A DNA stretch of 19,899 nucleotides from Desulfobacteraceae bacterium UBA2230. Lineage in GTDB: Bacteria; Desulfobacterota; Desulfobacteria; Desulfobacterales; Desulfosarcinaceae. The first letter of the stretch is position 1; each line of letters begins with the position of its first letter. Below are positions 8,312-15,355 of this stretch, in pieces. The notes under the pieces are model-generated. The model did no database searches. It had not been told where the DNA came from and was given only the letters and a program-made list of their open reading frames with translations. Where the stretch lies: NCBI GenBank assembly GCA_002348005.1, contig DDYQ01000252.1, positions 191-20,089 on the forward strand, written 5' to 3'. Made by a program: the position numbers and the translations under genes.

Positions 8312-8573
8312 TGTAATCCCCTCGTCATTCACAGCGCCGACGCCATCCAGTTCGCTCATGAACCTACGAACCTTCTTCCATTGATGGTGTCGTCATTCTC
8401 AGGGGACTGTGCGTTCCGTGCTACCGGCGAAGACCGCAGCAGACGTATAAAAAAAGATAGGTGCGTGTGACTTATCCCGTACTTTCTCCCCGCCATCGTG
8501 TCAAACCCTCTGACCGATTGTCGTAGCTATGCGGAATTAATAAGGATTAAACGAGCGCCCTTGGGGAAGGAAG
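8312..8573. other. Intergenic region between the kinase gene and the sigma54 promoter
   Basis: About 260 bases separate the kinase stop from the -24 element. I see no convincing open frame, no terminator with a T-tract and no tRNA. As the stretch upstream of a sigma54 promoter it would be the place for enhancer sites of a bacterial enhancer-binding protein; an AT-richer patch near 8530-8552 could serve for DNA bending. No specific site can be claimed. Confidence 0.35.
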
Positions 8574-8589
8574 TGGTACTTATCTTGCT
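8574..8589 (+). promoter_or_regulatory. Sigma54 (RpoN) promoter for the riboswitch-controlled surface protein gene
   Basis: TGGTACTTATCTTGCT matches the sigma54 consensus TGGCAC-N5-TTGCW at all but one fixed position. The invariant GG is at 8575-8576 and GC at 8587-8588, exactly ten bases between them. Transcription would begin about twelve bases after the GC, near 8600, just upstream of the riboswitch aptamer that starts near 8626. This places the aptamer in the 5' leader of the transcript. Confidence 0.8.
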
Positions 8590-8625
8590 TCTTTTCTTTC
8601 CGGATCATGCGTCGAAGTTCTCTTG

Positions 8626-8716
8626 CAGCTCGTAAAGGCAAATCACCCGAAAGGATGAGACGCAAAGCCGCTGGCCTAAGTCCGTAAAGGATAGGGCAGC
8701 AGGGTTGCCGGGCGGC
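8626..8716 (+). promoter_or_regulatory. Cyclic-di-GMP-I (GEMM-I) riboswitch aptamer
   Basis: The stretch carries the GEMM-I core in order. GGCAAA (8637-8642) is followed by a P2 hairpin with stem TCACCC/GGATGA and a GAAA tetraloop (8649-8652), then GACGCAAAGCC (8659-8669). P3 follows, with a CCTAAG...TAGG tetraloop receptor, and the core closes with GGGTTGCCG (8702-8710). Aligned by eye with the Vc2 aptamer, the ligand contacts G20, A47 and C92 correspond to G8638, A8665 and C8708. The 27-base distance between the first two is conserved exactly. A G at position 20 points to cyclic-di-GMP rather than the cGAMP-sensing variant. The ATG of the secreted protein gene lies about 50 bases downstream with no T-tract between. 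Confidence 0.93.
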
Positions 8717-8766
8717 ACGACATTGCCAGTTGCGTCGTTCGCGCGGCCTTCAAATCTGGAGACGTC

Positions 8767-10350
8767 ATGAGAAAGCACCTCTTCCACTATTTCAGAATTG
8801 TTATTCCCATCGTTTGTCTTCTGATCGTCTGGCCGCTTGTTGCAGCAGCGGGTCAGGTCACGCTGCAGTGGGATGCCGTCAGTCCTGCCCCGGAAGGGTA
8901 TCGACTTTTCCAGCGCTACACCGGTCGCGGTTACGATTTCACCAGCCCCCTGTGGTCGGGTGCGGACACCCGTTGTACCATTACCGTCAATACGGATCAG
9001 ACCTACTATTTTGTTGTCCGGGCATATGTCGGGGCAAATGAAAGCGCTAACAGCAACGAAGTTTTGCTGGCGGCCAGCACTTCGCCGCCGCCGGTCGGCG
9101 ACCGTGACGGCGATTCGGTCCCGGATGCGGTTGATGCATTTCCCGATGATCCGGCGGAATGGATCGACACTGACAAAGACGGAATCGGCAACACGGCCGA
9201 TCAGGACGACGATGGTGATGGCATGCCGGACGATTGGGAGCTCGAATACGGGCTTGATCCCCTGGTCGATGATGGAGACCTGGACCTGGATGGCGACGGA
9301 ATCTCCAATTACGATGAATATCGATTGGGCAGCGATCCTTCAGAGTTTCCAGGGAATTCGGCACCTGAGCGACCGGTTTTGGACCAGCCGGAAGCAGGTG
9401 CCGTGGTGAATCTCAACCCCGAGCTCGTTCCGGGAATTTTCATGGATGCGGATGGCGACGAACATGCCCGGACGCGCTACCAGATTGCGACCACGATCGA
9501 TTTCAAAGACCTGGTGCTGGATTATACCAGCGCCGCGCATTTGAATCGGTTGAAAGTGATGGATCTCATCCTCGATCCGGATACGACCTACTTCTGGCGT
9601 GCGCGATTCATCGATGAACATCATGGTGTTTCGGAGTGGTCCATCCCATTCAGCTTCACCACCGTCGACGCCATTTCCGCCGGCGATGCCAATGGCAATG
9701 GCCTTTTGGATGAACAGGAGATCGACTCTTATGTGGACCTGGATCGGGACGGTCGGGACGACACGGCCCAGGAAGAAATGCTTTGCCTTCAAGTTCCGGA
9801 TGGCATCAATCCTAAAATCGCGCTCAAGCGAAGCAGCGAGCGGGTGCGGATCGTGGCGGCCAAAGGTTACGGCAGGCGAAGCACCGGTCTGGGGCCGAAC
9901 CTGCCCGCCACCATGACCGGTTTGATCAGCTTCAAGCTTTGTCTGGATGGAGAAGTCGCTGCAACGGCTGTTGAAATCTACTTCGCCGAACCGGCACCAG
10001 ATGACGCCAAATGGTATAAATACGATAATGAAGCGGGGTGGAGCGTTTATCCCGATGCCTTCTTCAGTTCGGACCGGCGCTCCATAACGCTGCTGTTGGA
10101 GGATGGCGGCTCAGGCGACCAGGATGGGGTCAGAAACGGCGTCATTGTCGATCCTTCCGGCTTGGGGTTCAGCAGCAGCCAGGGGGCTAATGGCGGTTCT
10201 TCGGGCAGCAGCGGTCGGGCGGGTTGTTTTATCGTATCGGCCCGCGCGGCCGAACATGCCGGTGAGCGCGCGGCTGCCGCGGGTATCTTCATGATGTTTG
10301 CCCTGCTGTTCGCAGCGGCTATCTGCCGATGCTTCCAGAAGCGGCCTTGA
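8767..10350 (+). CDS. Secreted calcium-repeat (thrombospondin type 3-like) protein with FnIII, choice-of-anchor-U-like domain and C-terminal sorting tail
   Basis: A surface or matrix protein of unknown exact role. Residues 1-28 form a signal peptide ending in AAAG. A fibronectin III-like domain (about 30-104) is followed by Asp-rich calcium-binding repeats (111-195: DRDGDSVPD, DTDKDGIGN, DDDGDGMPD, DLDGDGISN). A second FnIII-like domain (200-300) and an EF-hand/dockerin-like DANGNGLLDEQEID (307-320) come next. Residues about 335-467 resemble the choice-of-anchor U domain (PAPDDAKWYKYD, VRNGVIVDPSGLG). A Gly/Ser linker leads to GCFIVSA (486-492), a hydrophobic span (505-520) and the basic end RCFQKRP, which looks like a C-terminal sorting signal. 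A GGAG site lies five bases before ATG 8767. Expression appears governed by the sigma54 promoter and the cyclic-di-GMP riboswitch in its leader. An adhesin or biofilm-matrix role is inferred. Confidence 0.85.
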   Translation: MRKHLFHYFRIVIPIVCLLIVWPLVAAAGQVTLQWDAVSPAPEGYRLFQRYTGRGYDFTSPLWSGADTRCTITVNTDQTYYFVVRAYVGANESANSNEVLLAASTSPPPVGDRDGDSVPDAVDAFPDDPAEWIDTDKDGIGNTADQDDDGDGMPDDWELEYGLDPLVDDGDLDLDGDGISNYDEYRLGSDPSEFPGNSAPERPVLDQPEAGAVVNLNPELVPGIFMDADGDEHARTRYQIATTIDFKDLVLDYTSAAHLNRLKVMDLILDPDTTYFWRARFIDEHHGVSEWSIPFSFTTVDAISAGDANGNGLLDEQEIDSYVDLDRDGRDDTAQEEMLCLQVPDGINPKIALKRSSERVRIVAAKGYGRRSTGLGPNLPATMTGLISFKLCLDGEVAATAVEIYFAEPAPDDAKWYKYDNEAGWSVYPDAFFSSDRRSITLLLEDGGSGDQDGVRNGVIVDPSGLGFSSSQGANGGSSGSSGRAGCFIVSARAAEHAGERAAAAGIFMMFALLFAAAICRCFQKRP

Positions 10351-10382
10351 GCCGTATGGCGTGAGAGCCGGTACGGTCCGGT

Positions 10383-10400
10383 GCCTGCCGCGTTGCAGGC
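10383..10400. terminator. Hairpin between convergent genes, possible bidirectional terminator
   Basis: GCCTGC (10383-10388) and GCAGGC (10395-10400) form a perfect GC-rich 6-bp stem with a six-base loop. It lies midway in the 84-base gap between two convergent genes, which is where a shared terminator would be. Neither side has a T-tract, so a classical intrinsic terminator is not supported. Confidence 0.3.
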
Positions 10401-10434
10401 CGCTATGACCATGACGCTCGACAGGCGAAGTTTT

Positions 10435-11118
10435 TCATGCCTCGAAATGATATCCGAAGCAGCAATCGGCTTCCGCCGTGATGCGGTTCAATTCGGTTTC
10501 CAGCGTCTGCATGCAGGTTTGCAGTGTTTCGGCGCCGACGTTGTCCGGCACGTAAACCGGCCGGCCATAAATCACCCTGCAGGGGGTCGCCGGGGACGGC
10601 AGGATGAAGCGATCCCAGCTGTTAAAAACCTTGCGCCGTTTGGCGCTGTAAGTAATCGGGATTATGGGACAGCCGGTTTTCTGGGCCAGCAGGATGACCC
10701 CGGGTTGCACCCGGTGACGGGGGCCCTGAGGCCCGTCGGGGACCACGACCCCCGGCCGCGATTCGGACTGCATCATTTCGACCTGCCGGACAAGTGCTCT
10801 CATTCCACCCTTACGCGTTGAGCCGCGCACCGTAATCTGCCCCTGGCGTTGGAGGATCTGGGCGATGATCTCACCATCCGCCGAATTGCTGACCATGATG
10901 GCTGCGCCGAGCTGTTTGTACAGATAGCTGAGCAGCAGAATGCGCGAATGCCAGAAGGCATAGATGCATTTCCGGGATGCTTCCAGCGCTGCGATCGCTT
11001 CCGTCCTGTGAATCGTTATTCTGGAACCCGAAAAAAGCAGATCGACCACCAACTTGCCACCCAGACCGACAAGACGCCACTTAAGGTCGACCGTTTGAGT
11101 CTTGGCTTTAAACAGCAT
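10435..11118 (-). CDS. DUF374-family lysophospholipid acyltransferase-like protein, probable late lipid A acyltransferase
   Basis: The protein has the DUF374 pattern: AFWHSRILLLSYLY with the putative active-site His near residue 57, SNSADGEIIA, GSTRKGGMRAL and VPDGPQGPRHRVQPGVILLAQKTGCPIIPI. It belongs to the LPLAT-like acyltransferase group. The lipid A late acyltransferase LpxJ of epsilonproteobacteria is, to my knowledge, a DUF374 protein, so transfer of a secondary acyl chain to a lipid A precursor is a reasonable guess. The gene position supports this: it is last in the lpx operon and overlaps the end of lpxB by 11 bases. A GGAG site lies seven bases before ATG 11118. Length 227 is normal. 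Substrate and position of acylation cannot be read from sequence. Confidence 0.82.
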   Translation of the reverse strand: MLFKAKTQTVDLKWRLVGLGGKLVVDLLFSGSRITIHRTEAIAALEASRKCIYAFWHSRILLLSYLYKQLGAAIMVSNSADGEIIAQILQRQGQITVRGSTRKGGMRALVRQVEMMQSESRPGVVVPDGPQGPRHRVQPGVILLAQKTGCPIIPITYSAKRRKVFNSWDRFILPSPATPCRVIYGRPVYVPDNVGAETLQTCMQTLETELNRITAEADCCFGYHFEA

Positions 11119-12250
11119 GAGGCTTCTCCATGAGCGAACAGGCCAGCTCGACTACCCGCCGGGAGGCCCCCGCGCTTCCCAGTTTACGCCGGACGTCGAG
11201 CAGACCCGCGCAAACGTGGTCATAAACGCCAGGATCCGAGAGGAGGGAATGAACCTGGCGGGCGATTTCCTTTCCGGTAACCTGATGCTGGACCAATTCC
11301 GGGACCAGGCGGCGTCCGGCGATCAAGTTGACCAACCCGATATGCTCAACCTTGATCATCAGTCTGCCCAGAAGATAGCTCAAAGGCGAAACCCGGTAGG
11401 TGATAACCATGGGGGTGCAACCCAGGGCCGCTTCCAGGGTCACGGTTCCCGAAGCTGCCACGGCCAGCCGGCAGCGTTTGAAAAGCGCACATACCGGTTC
11501 GTCCGTGATACCTGTCTGCGGCAGACCGGCCTGGTGGACGATATTCTCAATCATGGCCGGCGCGATCGTCGGTGCACGGGAAACCACGAATTGCAGATTT
11601 CGCATGCTGCGCTGCAATATAGCGGCCCCGCGCAGCATCTCCGGAAGAAGCCGGCTCACCTCACGGTCCCGGGAGCCCGGAAATAGTCCGATCACTGGAG
11701 GCCGGTCACCAGGCGGCGGCGGGGCCGCACTGTCTGCGGCGTCCATCAGGGGATGGCCGACGAATGAAACCGGCACGCCGTGTCGTGTATAAAAATCCTT
11801 CTCAAATGGCAGGATCACGGCCATGTGGTCCACGCGGGCTTTTATTTTCCGGACCCTCCGCGCGCGCCAGGCCCATATCTGGGGGCTGATGTAGTACAGG
11901 ACCGGTACGCCCAGGTGTTTGGCCGTTGCGGCGAGATGTAAATTGAAGTCAGGAAAATCGATCAGGATCAACAGGTCGGGTTTTTCGCGGGCCAGCAGGC
12001 GCTTCAGTTCGGTCATGGCGCTGAGCAGGCACGGAATCTTGGCCAGAACTTCGGTGACGCCCACCACCGCCAGTTGATCGGCCGGCTTTACGATTCGCGC
12101 ACCGGCGGCCAGCATCGCCCGGCCTCCGACGCCCACTACGCGCAACTCCGAGTAGCGCCTTCCCAGCTCACGAATCAGATGGGCACCGTGCTGATCTCCG
12201 GAAGCTTCGCCGGCGACCATGACCACCAGTGGGGATTGCGGATTGCGCAT
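11108..12250 (-). CDS. lpxB: Lipid-A-disaccharide synthase (LpxB)
   Basis: LpxB is a GT19 glycosyltransferase that joins UDP-2,3-diacylglucosamine and lipid X to form the lipid A disaccharide at the inner face of the inner membrane. The opening VVMVAGEASGDQHGAHLIREL is diagnostic. LLILIDFPDFNLHLA, VLYYISPQIWAWRARRVRKIK, SFVGHPLMD and LFPGSRDREVSRLLP are further hallmarks, and the C-terminal half has ASGTVTLEAAL and VNLIAGRRLVPELVQ. Length 380 is typical. I start it at ATG 12250, where the TGA stop of the upstream oxidoreductase overlaps the start by one base (TGATG). The frame is also open from TTG 12253, which is less likely. The tight overlap implies translational coupling in the lpx operon. 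Confidence 0.95.
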   Translation of the reverse strand: MRNPQSPLVVMVAGEASGDQHGAHLIRELGRRYSELRVVGVGGRAMLAAGARIVKPADQLAVVGVTEVLAKIPCLLSAMTELKRLLAREKPDLLILIDFPDFNLHLAATAKHLGVPVLYYISPQIWAWRARRVRKIKARVDHMAVILPFEKDFYTRHGVPVSFVGHPLMDAADSAAPPPPGDRPPVIGLFPGSRDREVSRLLPEMLRGAAILQRSMRNLQFVVSRAPTIAPAMIENIVHQAGLPQTGITDEPVCALFKRCRLAVAASGTVTLEAALGCTPMVITYRVSPLSYLLGRLMIKVEHIGLVNLIAGRRLVPELVQHQVTGKEIARQVHSLLSDPGVYDHVCAGLLDVRRKLGSAGASRRVVELACSLMEKPHAV

Positions 12251-13245
12251 CAAACGACCGTTTGCCCATTGCCATGTTGAATCTGATCCATGATGTCCAG
12301 GGCGATCCGAAGGGCGTCGCGTCCCATCTGACCGGTCACCTCGGGCAGGCTCCGCTGACGAACCGACCCGACAAACGCCCGCAGTTCGGCGTCCAGAGCG
12401 TCGCCTTGGTTAAAGGCATGCTGCTCCAGCGCCATTCCGGGAATCACACCGTTTGCATTGTTCAGGTCGGGACGCACGATGGTGATGCCGCGGTTGGCGA
12501 AATCGACCGAAATATAGGCCTCTTTCTGAAACAAACGGATCTTGCGCTCGTTTTTGGCCGAAATGCGGCTGGCGGTGACATTGGCCACGCATCCGTTCGC
12601 GAATTCGAGGCGCGCATTGGCAATATCCACGTGGCTGGAGACCACGGAAATGCCCGCGGCGTGAATCGTCCGAACCGCCGACCTTACAAAGTTGAGGATA
12701 ATGTCGATGTCGTGGATCATGAGATCCAGCACGACGCTCACATCGGTTCCGCGATCTTTGAAAACGCTCAGGCGGTGCGATTCGATGAACCGGGGATTGT
12801 GAATCAAGCCGTCCAGGGCCCTCACGGCCGGATTGAACCGTTCGAGGTGGCCGACCTGGATGATGCAGCCCTTTTCGTCGGCCAGGGAAATCAGATTCTC
12901 GGCTTCATTCAGGTTGGCCGTAATCGGTTTTTCGATCAGAAGATCGACGCCGGCATTCAGGAAATCACGGCTGACCTCATAGTGATGTTGTGTCGGAACT
13001 ACAATGCTGACGGCATCCACCATGCCGATCAGTTCCTGGTGGTCCCTAAAAAAGCGTGTTCCAAACTGAGCGGCGATCCTGCGACCCTGCGGGATGTCTG
13101 TATCGGCGACGCCGATGAGGTCCACATCCTGCATGCCGGCATATTTTTCAGCGTGAAACCTGCCCAGATAGCCGACGCCGACAACGGCGGTGCGAATCTT
13201 GCCGTTCGCGCGGCCTCCCTTCAAAGATGCTCTTAGAGATGCCAT
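12250..13245 (-). CDS. Gfo/Idh/MocA-family oxidoreductase in the lipid A cluster (possibly GnnA-like)
   Basis: The protein is an NAD(P)-dependent sugar oxidoreductase. A Rossmann fold begins with TAVVGVGYLGRFHAEKY (GVGYLG at 23-28). The family EKP motif is present as LIEKPIT (EKP at 105-107), followed by GHLERFNPA, a pattern of the sugar-nucleotide branch. Length 331 is normal; the first 16 residues are an unconserved-looking basic extension. It lies three bases after lpxI and overlaps lpxB by one base, so it is locked into lipid A synthesis. A known family member with such a role is GnnA, which oxidises the 3-OH of UDP-GlcNAc before GnnB transaminates it. No GnnB-like aminotransferase is in this window, so the substrate is open. 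Confidence 0.85.
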   Translation of the reverse strand: MASLRASLKGGRANGKIRTAVVGVGYLGRFHAEKYAGMQDVDLIGVADTDIPQGRRIAAQFGTRFFRDHQELIGMVDAVSIVVPTQHHYEVSRDFLNAGVDLLIEKPITANLNEAENLISLADEKGCIIQVGHLERFNPAVRALDGLIHNPRFIESHRLSVFKDRGTDVSVVLDLMIHDIDIILNFVRSAVRTIHAAGISVVSSHVDIANARLEFANGCVANVTASRISAKNERKIRLFQKEAYISVDFANRGITIVRPDLNNANGVIPGMALEQHAFNQGDALDAELRAFVGSVRQRSLPEVTGQMGRDALRIALDIMDQIQHGNGQTVV

Positions 13246-13248
13246 AGA

Positions 13249-14082
13249 TCACATGCCACTTTCGTTGAATTGGGAGTCGTCCAAGGCGATGATGCTGATG
13301 CCGTAAGCGTCCGCCTTTTCGATCATCTCCCTGCGGTCGAAAACTACTGCCTTGCCCGCCTCCACGGCCAACACACTGGTCTGCGCAGCCATCATGGTTT
13401 CGATGGTGCCGCAACCGACGGCAGGCACATCGAAACGGGTATCCTGAATCGGCTTGCATACTTTGACGACCACGGCTTCACCTTTGCCCAAGGCCCCGCC
13501 GCGCCGGATCGTCGCATCGGTACCGTCTATGGCTTCTACGGCCAGTACGCTTCCGCCGCCGATGACCACGCACTGGCCGATATCCAGCCGCCCCACGGCC
13601 TTGGCAATCTGCCAGCCCAGTTCAATATCGGCCCATTCGGATCTGGACACCTTGCGGCGCGTCCATACTCCGGAAGGGGCCAGCAGTTCGGGCAGCAGCA
13701 GGGTGGAGGATTCGATCCGGATGCCTTCGGATTCAAGCAGATCGGCGAAGGCCCGCAGGAGGGCATCGTCATGGGTGTGGCGCATTCTGGCCATCAGGCC
13801 GATTGCCTTCATATCGGGACGAACATTGGTGAACATCCGTGTTTTGGTGATGGCACCCATCATGACCGCGCGCGTGACGCCATGCTGGTGGAAGTACTTG
13901 ACCAGGCGTTTAATTTGACCCAGATAAAACCAGTCCAGCGCGCTGACCTGCGCCGCCAGTCGAGGGTCGGTTTCATCATGGTAGCCGGCGGCGTAAACCT
14001 GCCACCCCTTTTGGGCGGCGATGCGCGCAAAGAGCAAAGGAAATTGGCCGCTGCCGGCAATCAGCCCGATCTTGAGATTCAT
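13249..14082 (-). CDS. lpxI: UDP-2,3-diacylglucosamine pyrophosphatase LpxI
   Basis: LpxI hydrolyses UDP-2,3-diacylglucosamine to lipid X and UMP. It replaces the unrelated LpxH in alphaproteobacteria, deltaproteobacteria and others. The protein starts with KIGLIAGSGQFPLLFARIA and carries VMMGAITKTRMF, RHTHDDALLRAFADLLESEGI, VVIGGGSVLAVEAIDGTDATIRRGG and the acidic segment QDTRFDVPAVGCGTIETM. Asp214 and Asp218 in that last segment are the likely counterparts of the catalytic aspartate region of Caulobacter LpxI. Length 277 is standard. It lies 22 bases after lpxA and three bases before the oxidoreductase. Its place directly between lpxA and lpxB supports the assignment. Confidence 0.95.
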   Translation of the reverse strand: MNLKIGLIAGSGQFPLLFARIAAQKGWQVYAAGYHDETDPRLAAQVSALDWFYLGQIKRLVKYFHQHGVTRAVMMGAITKTRMFTNVRPDMKAIGLMARMRHTHDDALLRAFADLLESEGIRIESSTLLLPELLAPSGVWTRRKVSRSEWADIELGWQIAKAVGRLDIGQCVVIGGGSVLAVEAIDGTDATIRRGGALGKGEAVVVKVCKPIQDTRFDVPAVGCGTIETMMAAQTSVLAVEAGKAVVFDRREMIEKADAYGISIIALDDSQFNESGM

Positions 14083-14104
14083 GTGAATTCAGCGCCTGCC
14101 ATTT

Positions 14105-14875
14105 TCAGCGGGTAATGCCCCGTTGAGAGGCTTTGATGAAGGCGATGAAATTTTTCACTTCGGGCACCGGTTCGACTTCAGCCACCACCCGTTCGATCGC
14201 CTCATTGAGGGTCAGGCCGATCCGGAAGATCAAACGATAGGTCTTCTTCAGTTCGGCCAGCGATGCACTCGAAAAACCATGCCGCTTGAGTCCGACCTGG
14301 TTCAGTCCGTGCAGTCTGGCACGATCACCGGCTGCGATAACATAAGGCGGAATGTCTTTGACAACGGCCGATTTGCCCCCAACGAAGGCGTATTCGCCCA
14401 CGCGGACGAACTGGTGGATGGCCACCAGACCGCCGATGGTTGCATGGTCGCCGATGGTGATGTGCCCGGCCAGGGTGGCATTGTTGGCCATGACCACCTG
14501 TTTGCCGACCACACAATCGTGGGCGATGTGCGTGTAAGCCATCAGAAAGCAGTTTTCGCCGATACGGGTGTAACCCCCTCCGAACTGGGTGCCGCGGTGG
14601 ATGGTGACGAACTCGCGGATGATGCAGCCGGAGCCGATAATGACATGCGATTCCTCACCCTTGAATTTGAGCGACTGGGGCGGTGCGCCGATGGCTGCAT
14701 ATTGATAAATCTGACAATTGGAGCCGATTTCCACAAAAGGATCGATAACGGTATGCGGACCAATGGTGGTGCCCGCACCAATTTTGACGTTTTCGGCGAC
14801 AATCGAATAGGGACCAATGCTGACATTTGCTGCGATATGGGCTTTGGGACTGACGATAGCGGTAGGATGAATCAT
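14105..14875 (-). CDS. lpxA: UDP-N-acetylglucosamine acyltransferase LpxA
   Basis: LpxA transfers a 3-hydroxyacyl chain from ACP to the 3-position of UDP-GlcNAc, the first step of lipid A synthesis. The protein is a left-handed beta-helix of hexapeptide repeats from residue 1 (IHPTAIVSPKAHIAANVSIGPY) to about 185, followed by a C-terminal helical region. The catalytic block AYTHIAHDCVVG contains His116 and His119, matching E. coli His122 and His125; His138 and His154 match His144 and His160. Gly167 aligns with E. coli Gly173, the hydrocarbon ruler, which argues for a longer acyl chain than the C10 of Pseudomonas. Length 256 is typical. Two bases separate it from fabZ. Confidence 0.96.
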   Translation of the reverse strand: MIHPTAIVSPKAHIAANVSIGPYSIVAENVKIGAGTTIGPHTVIDPFVEIGSNCQIYQYAAIGAPPQSLKFKGEESHVIIGSGCIIREFVTIHRGTQFGGGYTRIGENCFLMAYTHIAHDCVVGKQVVMANNATLAGHITIGDHATIGGLVAIHQFVRVGEYAFVGGKSAVVKDIPPYVIAAGDRARLHGLNQVGLKRHGFSSASLAELKKTYRLIFRIGLTLNEAIERVVAEVEPVPEVKNFIAFIKASQRGITR

Positions 14876-14877
14876 AG

Positions 14878-15318
14878 TTAGGCCTCGATGGTTGCCATGA
14901 GCTGGGCTTCGGCCACGGTCTGGCCGTCGACTTTTGCAGTTCCAGCCAATTTCATGACTTTGGCGCGCTGCTTGAGAACTTCCACTTCCATGATCAATTG
15001 ATCGCCGGGTACGACTGGTTTTCTGAATTTTACCTGGTCCAGCCCCATGAAGTACATCAGCGCCTTTTTCCCATTCAGCCCCATGGACTGGATGGCCAGT
15101 ACGCCGCCGGTCTGGGCCATTGCTTCCAGAATCAAAACACCGGGCATAATCGGGGTGCCGGGGAAATGGCCCTGGAAAAAAGGTTCATTGATGGTCACAT
15201 TCTTCAGCCCGACAGCCTTTTTGCCCGCTTCCAGAGCAAGGATGCGATCCACCAGGATGAATGGATAACGATGTGGCAGGTGTTCCAGGATTTGTCGAAT
15301 GTCCATGGCATTTTCCAT
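14878..15318 (-). CDS. fabZ: 3-hydroxyacyl-[ACP] dehydratase FabZ
   Basis: FabZ dehydrates 3-hydroxyacyl-ACP in fatty acid elongation and shares that substrate with LpxA and LpxD, hence the common operon position. The hot-dog fold protein has LEHLPHRYPFILVDRI, then GHFPGTPIMPGVLILEAMAQ with catalytic His51 and Glu65, and later FMGLDQVKFRKPVVPGDQL. I start at ATG 15318 (147 residues, the usual length), which has AAGGA eight bases upstream. The frame stays open to 15486, but those 56 residues are Cys/Ser/Arg-rich, overlap lpxD and do not resemble FabZ. The gap to lpxD is 37 bases and to lpxA two bases. Confidence 0.95.
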   Translation of the reverse strand: MENAMDIRQILEHLPHRYPFILVDRILALEAGKKAVGLKNVTINEPFFQGHFPGTPIMPGVLILEAMAQTGGVLAIQSMGLNGKKALMYFMGLDQVKFRKPVVPGDQLIMEVEVLKQRAKVMKLAGTAKVDGQTVAEAQLMATIEA

Positions 15319-15355
15319 CGGATAATTCCTTTTCTCTCTGGATGGCGTCGTGTGG

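Noticed and set aside
8312..8573. Remnant of a response regulator gene after the kinase
   Set aside because: I could not find receiver or AAA motifs in any frame; the stretch is full of stops and better read as an upstream control region.
9100..9320. Direct DNA repeats in the Asp-rich region of the surface protein gene
   Set aside because: The repetition is explained by the calcium-binding protein repeats (DxDxDG); the DNA copies are degenerate and not a separate repeat element.
12229..13236. Plus-strand open frame of 335 codons opposite the oxidoreductase gene
   Set aside because: It is a codon-bias shadow of a clear Gfo/Idh/MocA gene, with no ribosome binding site or family match.
13270..14115. 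Plus-strand open frame of 281 codons opposite lpxI
   Set aside because: Antisense shadow; the lpxI reading has strong family motifs and operon spacing.
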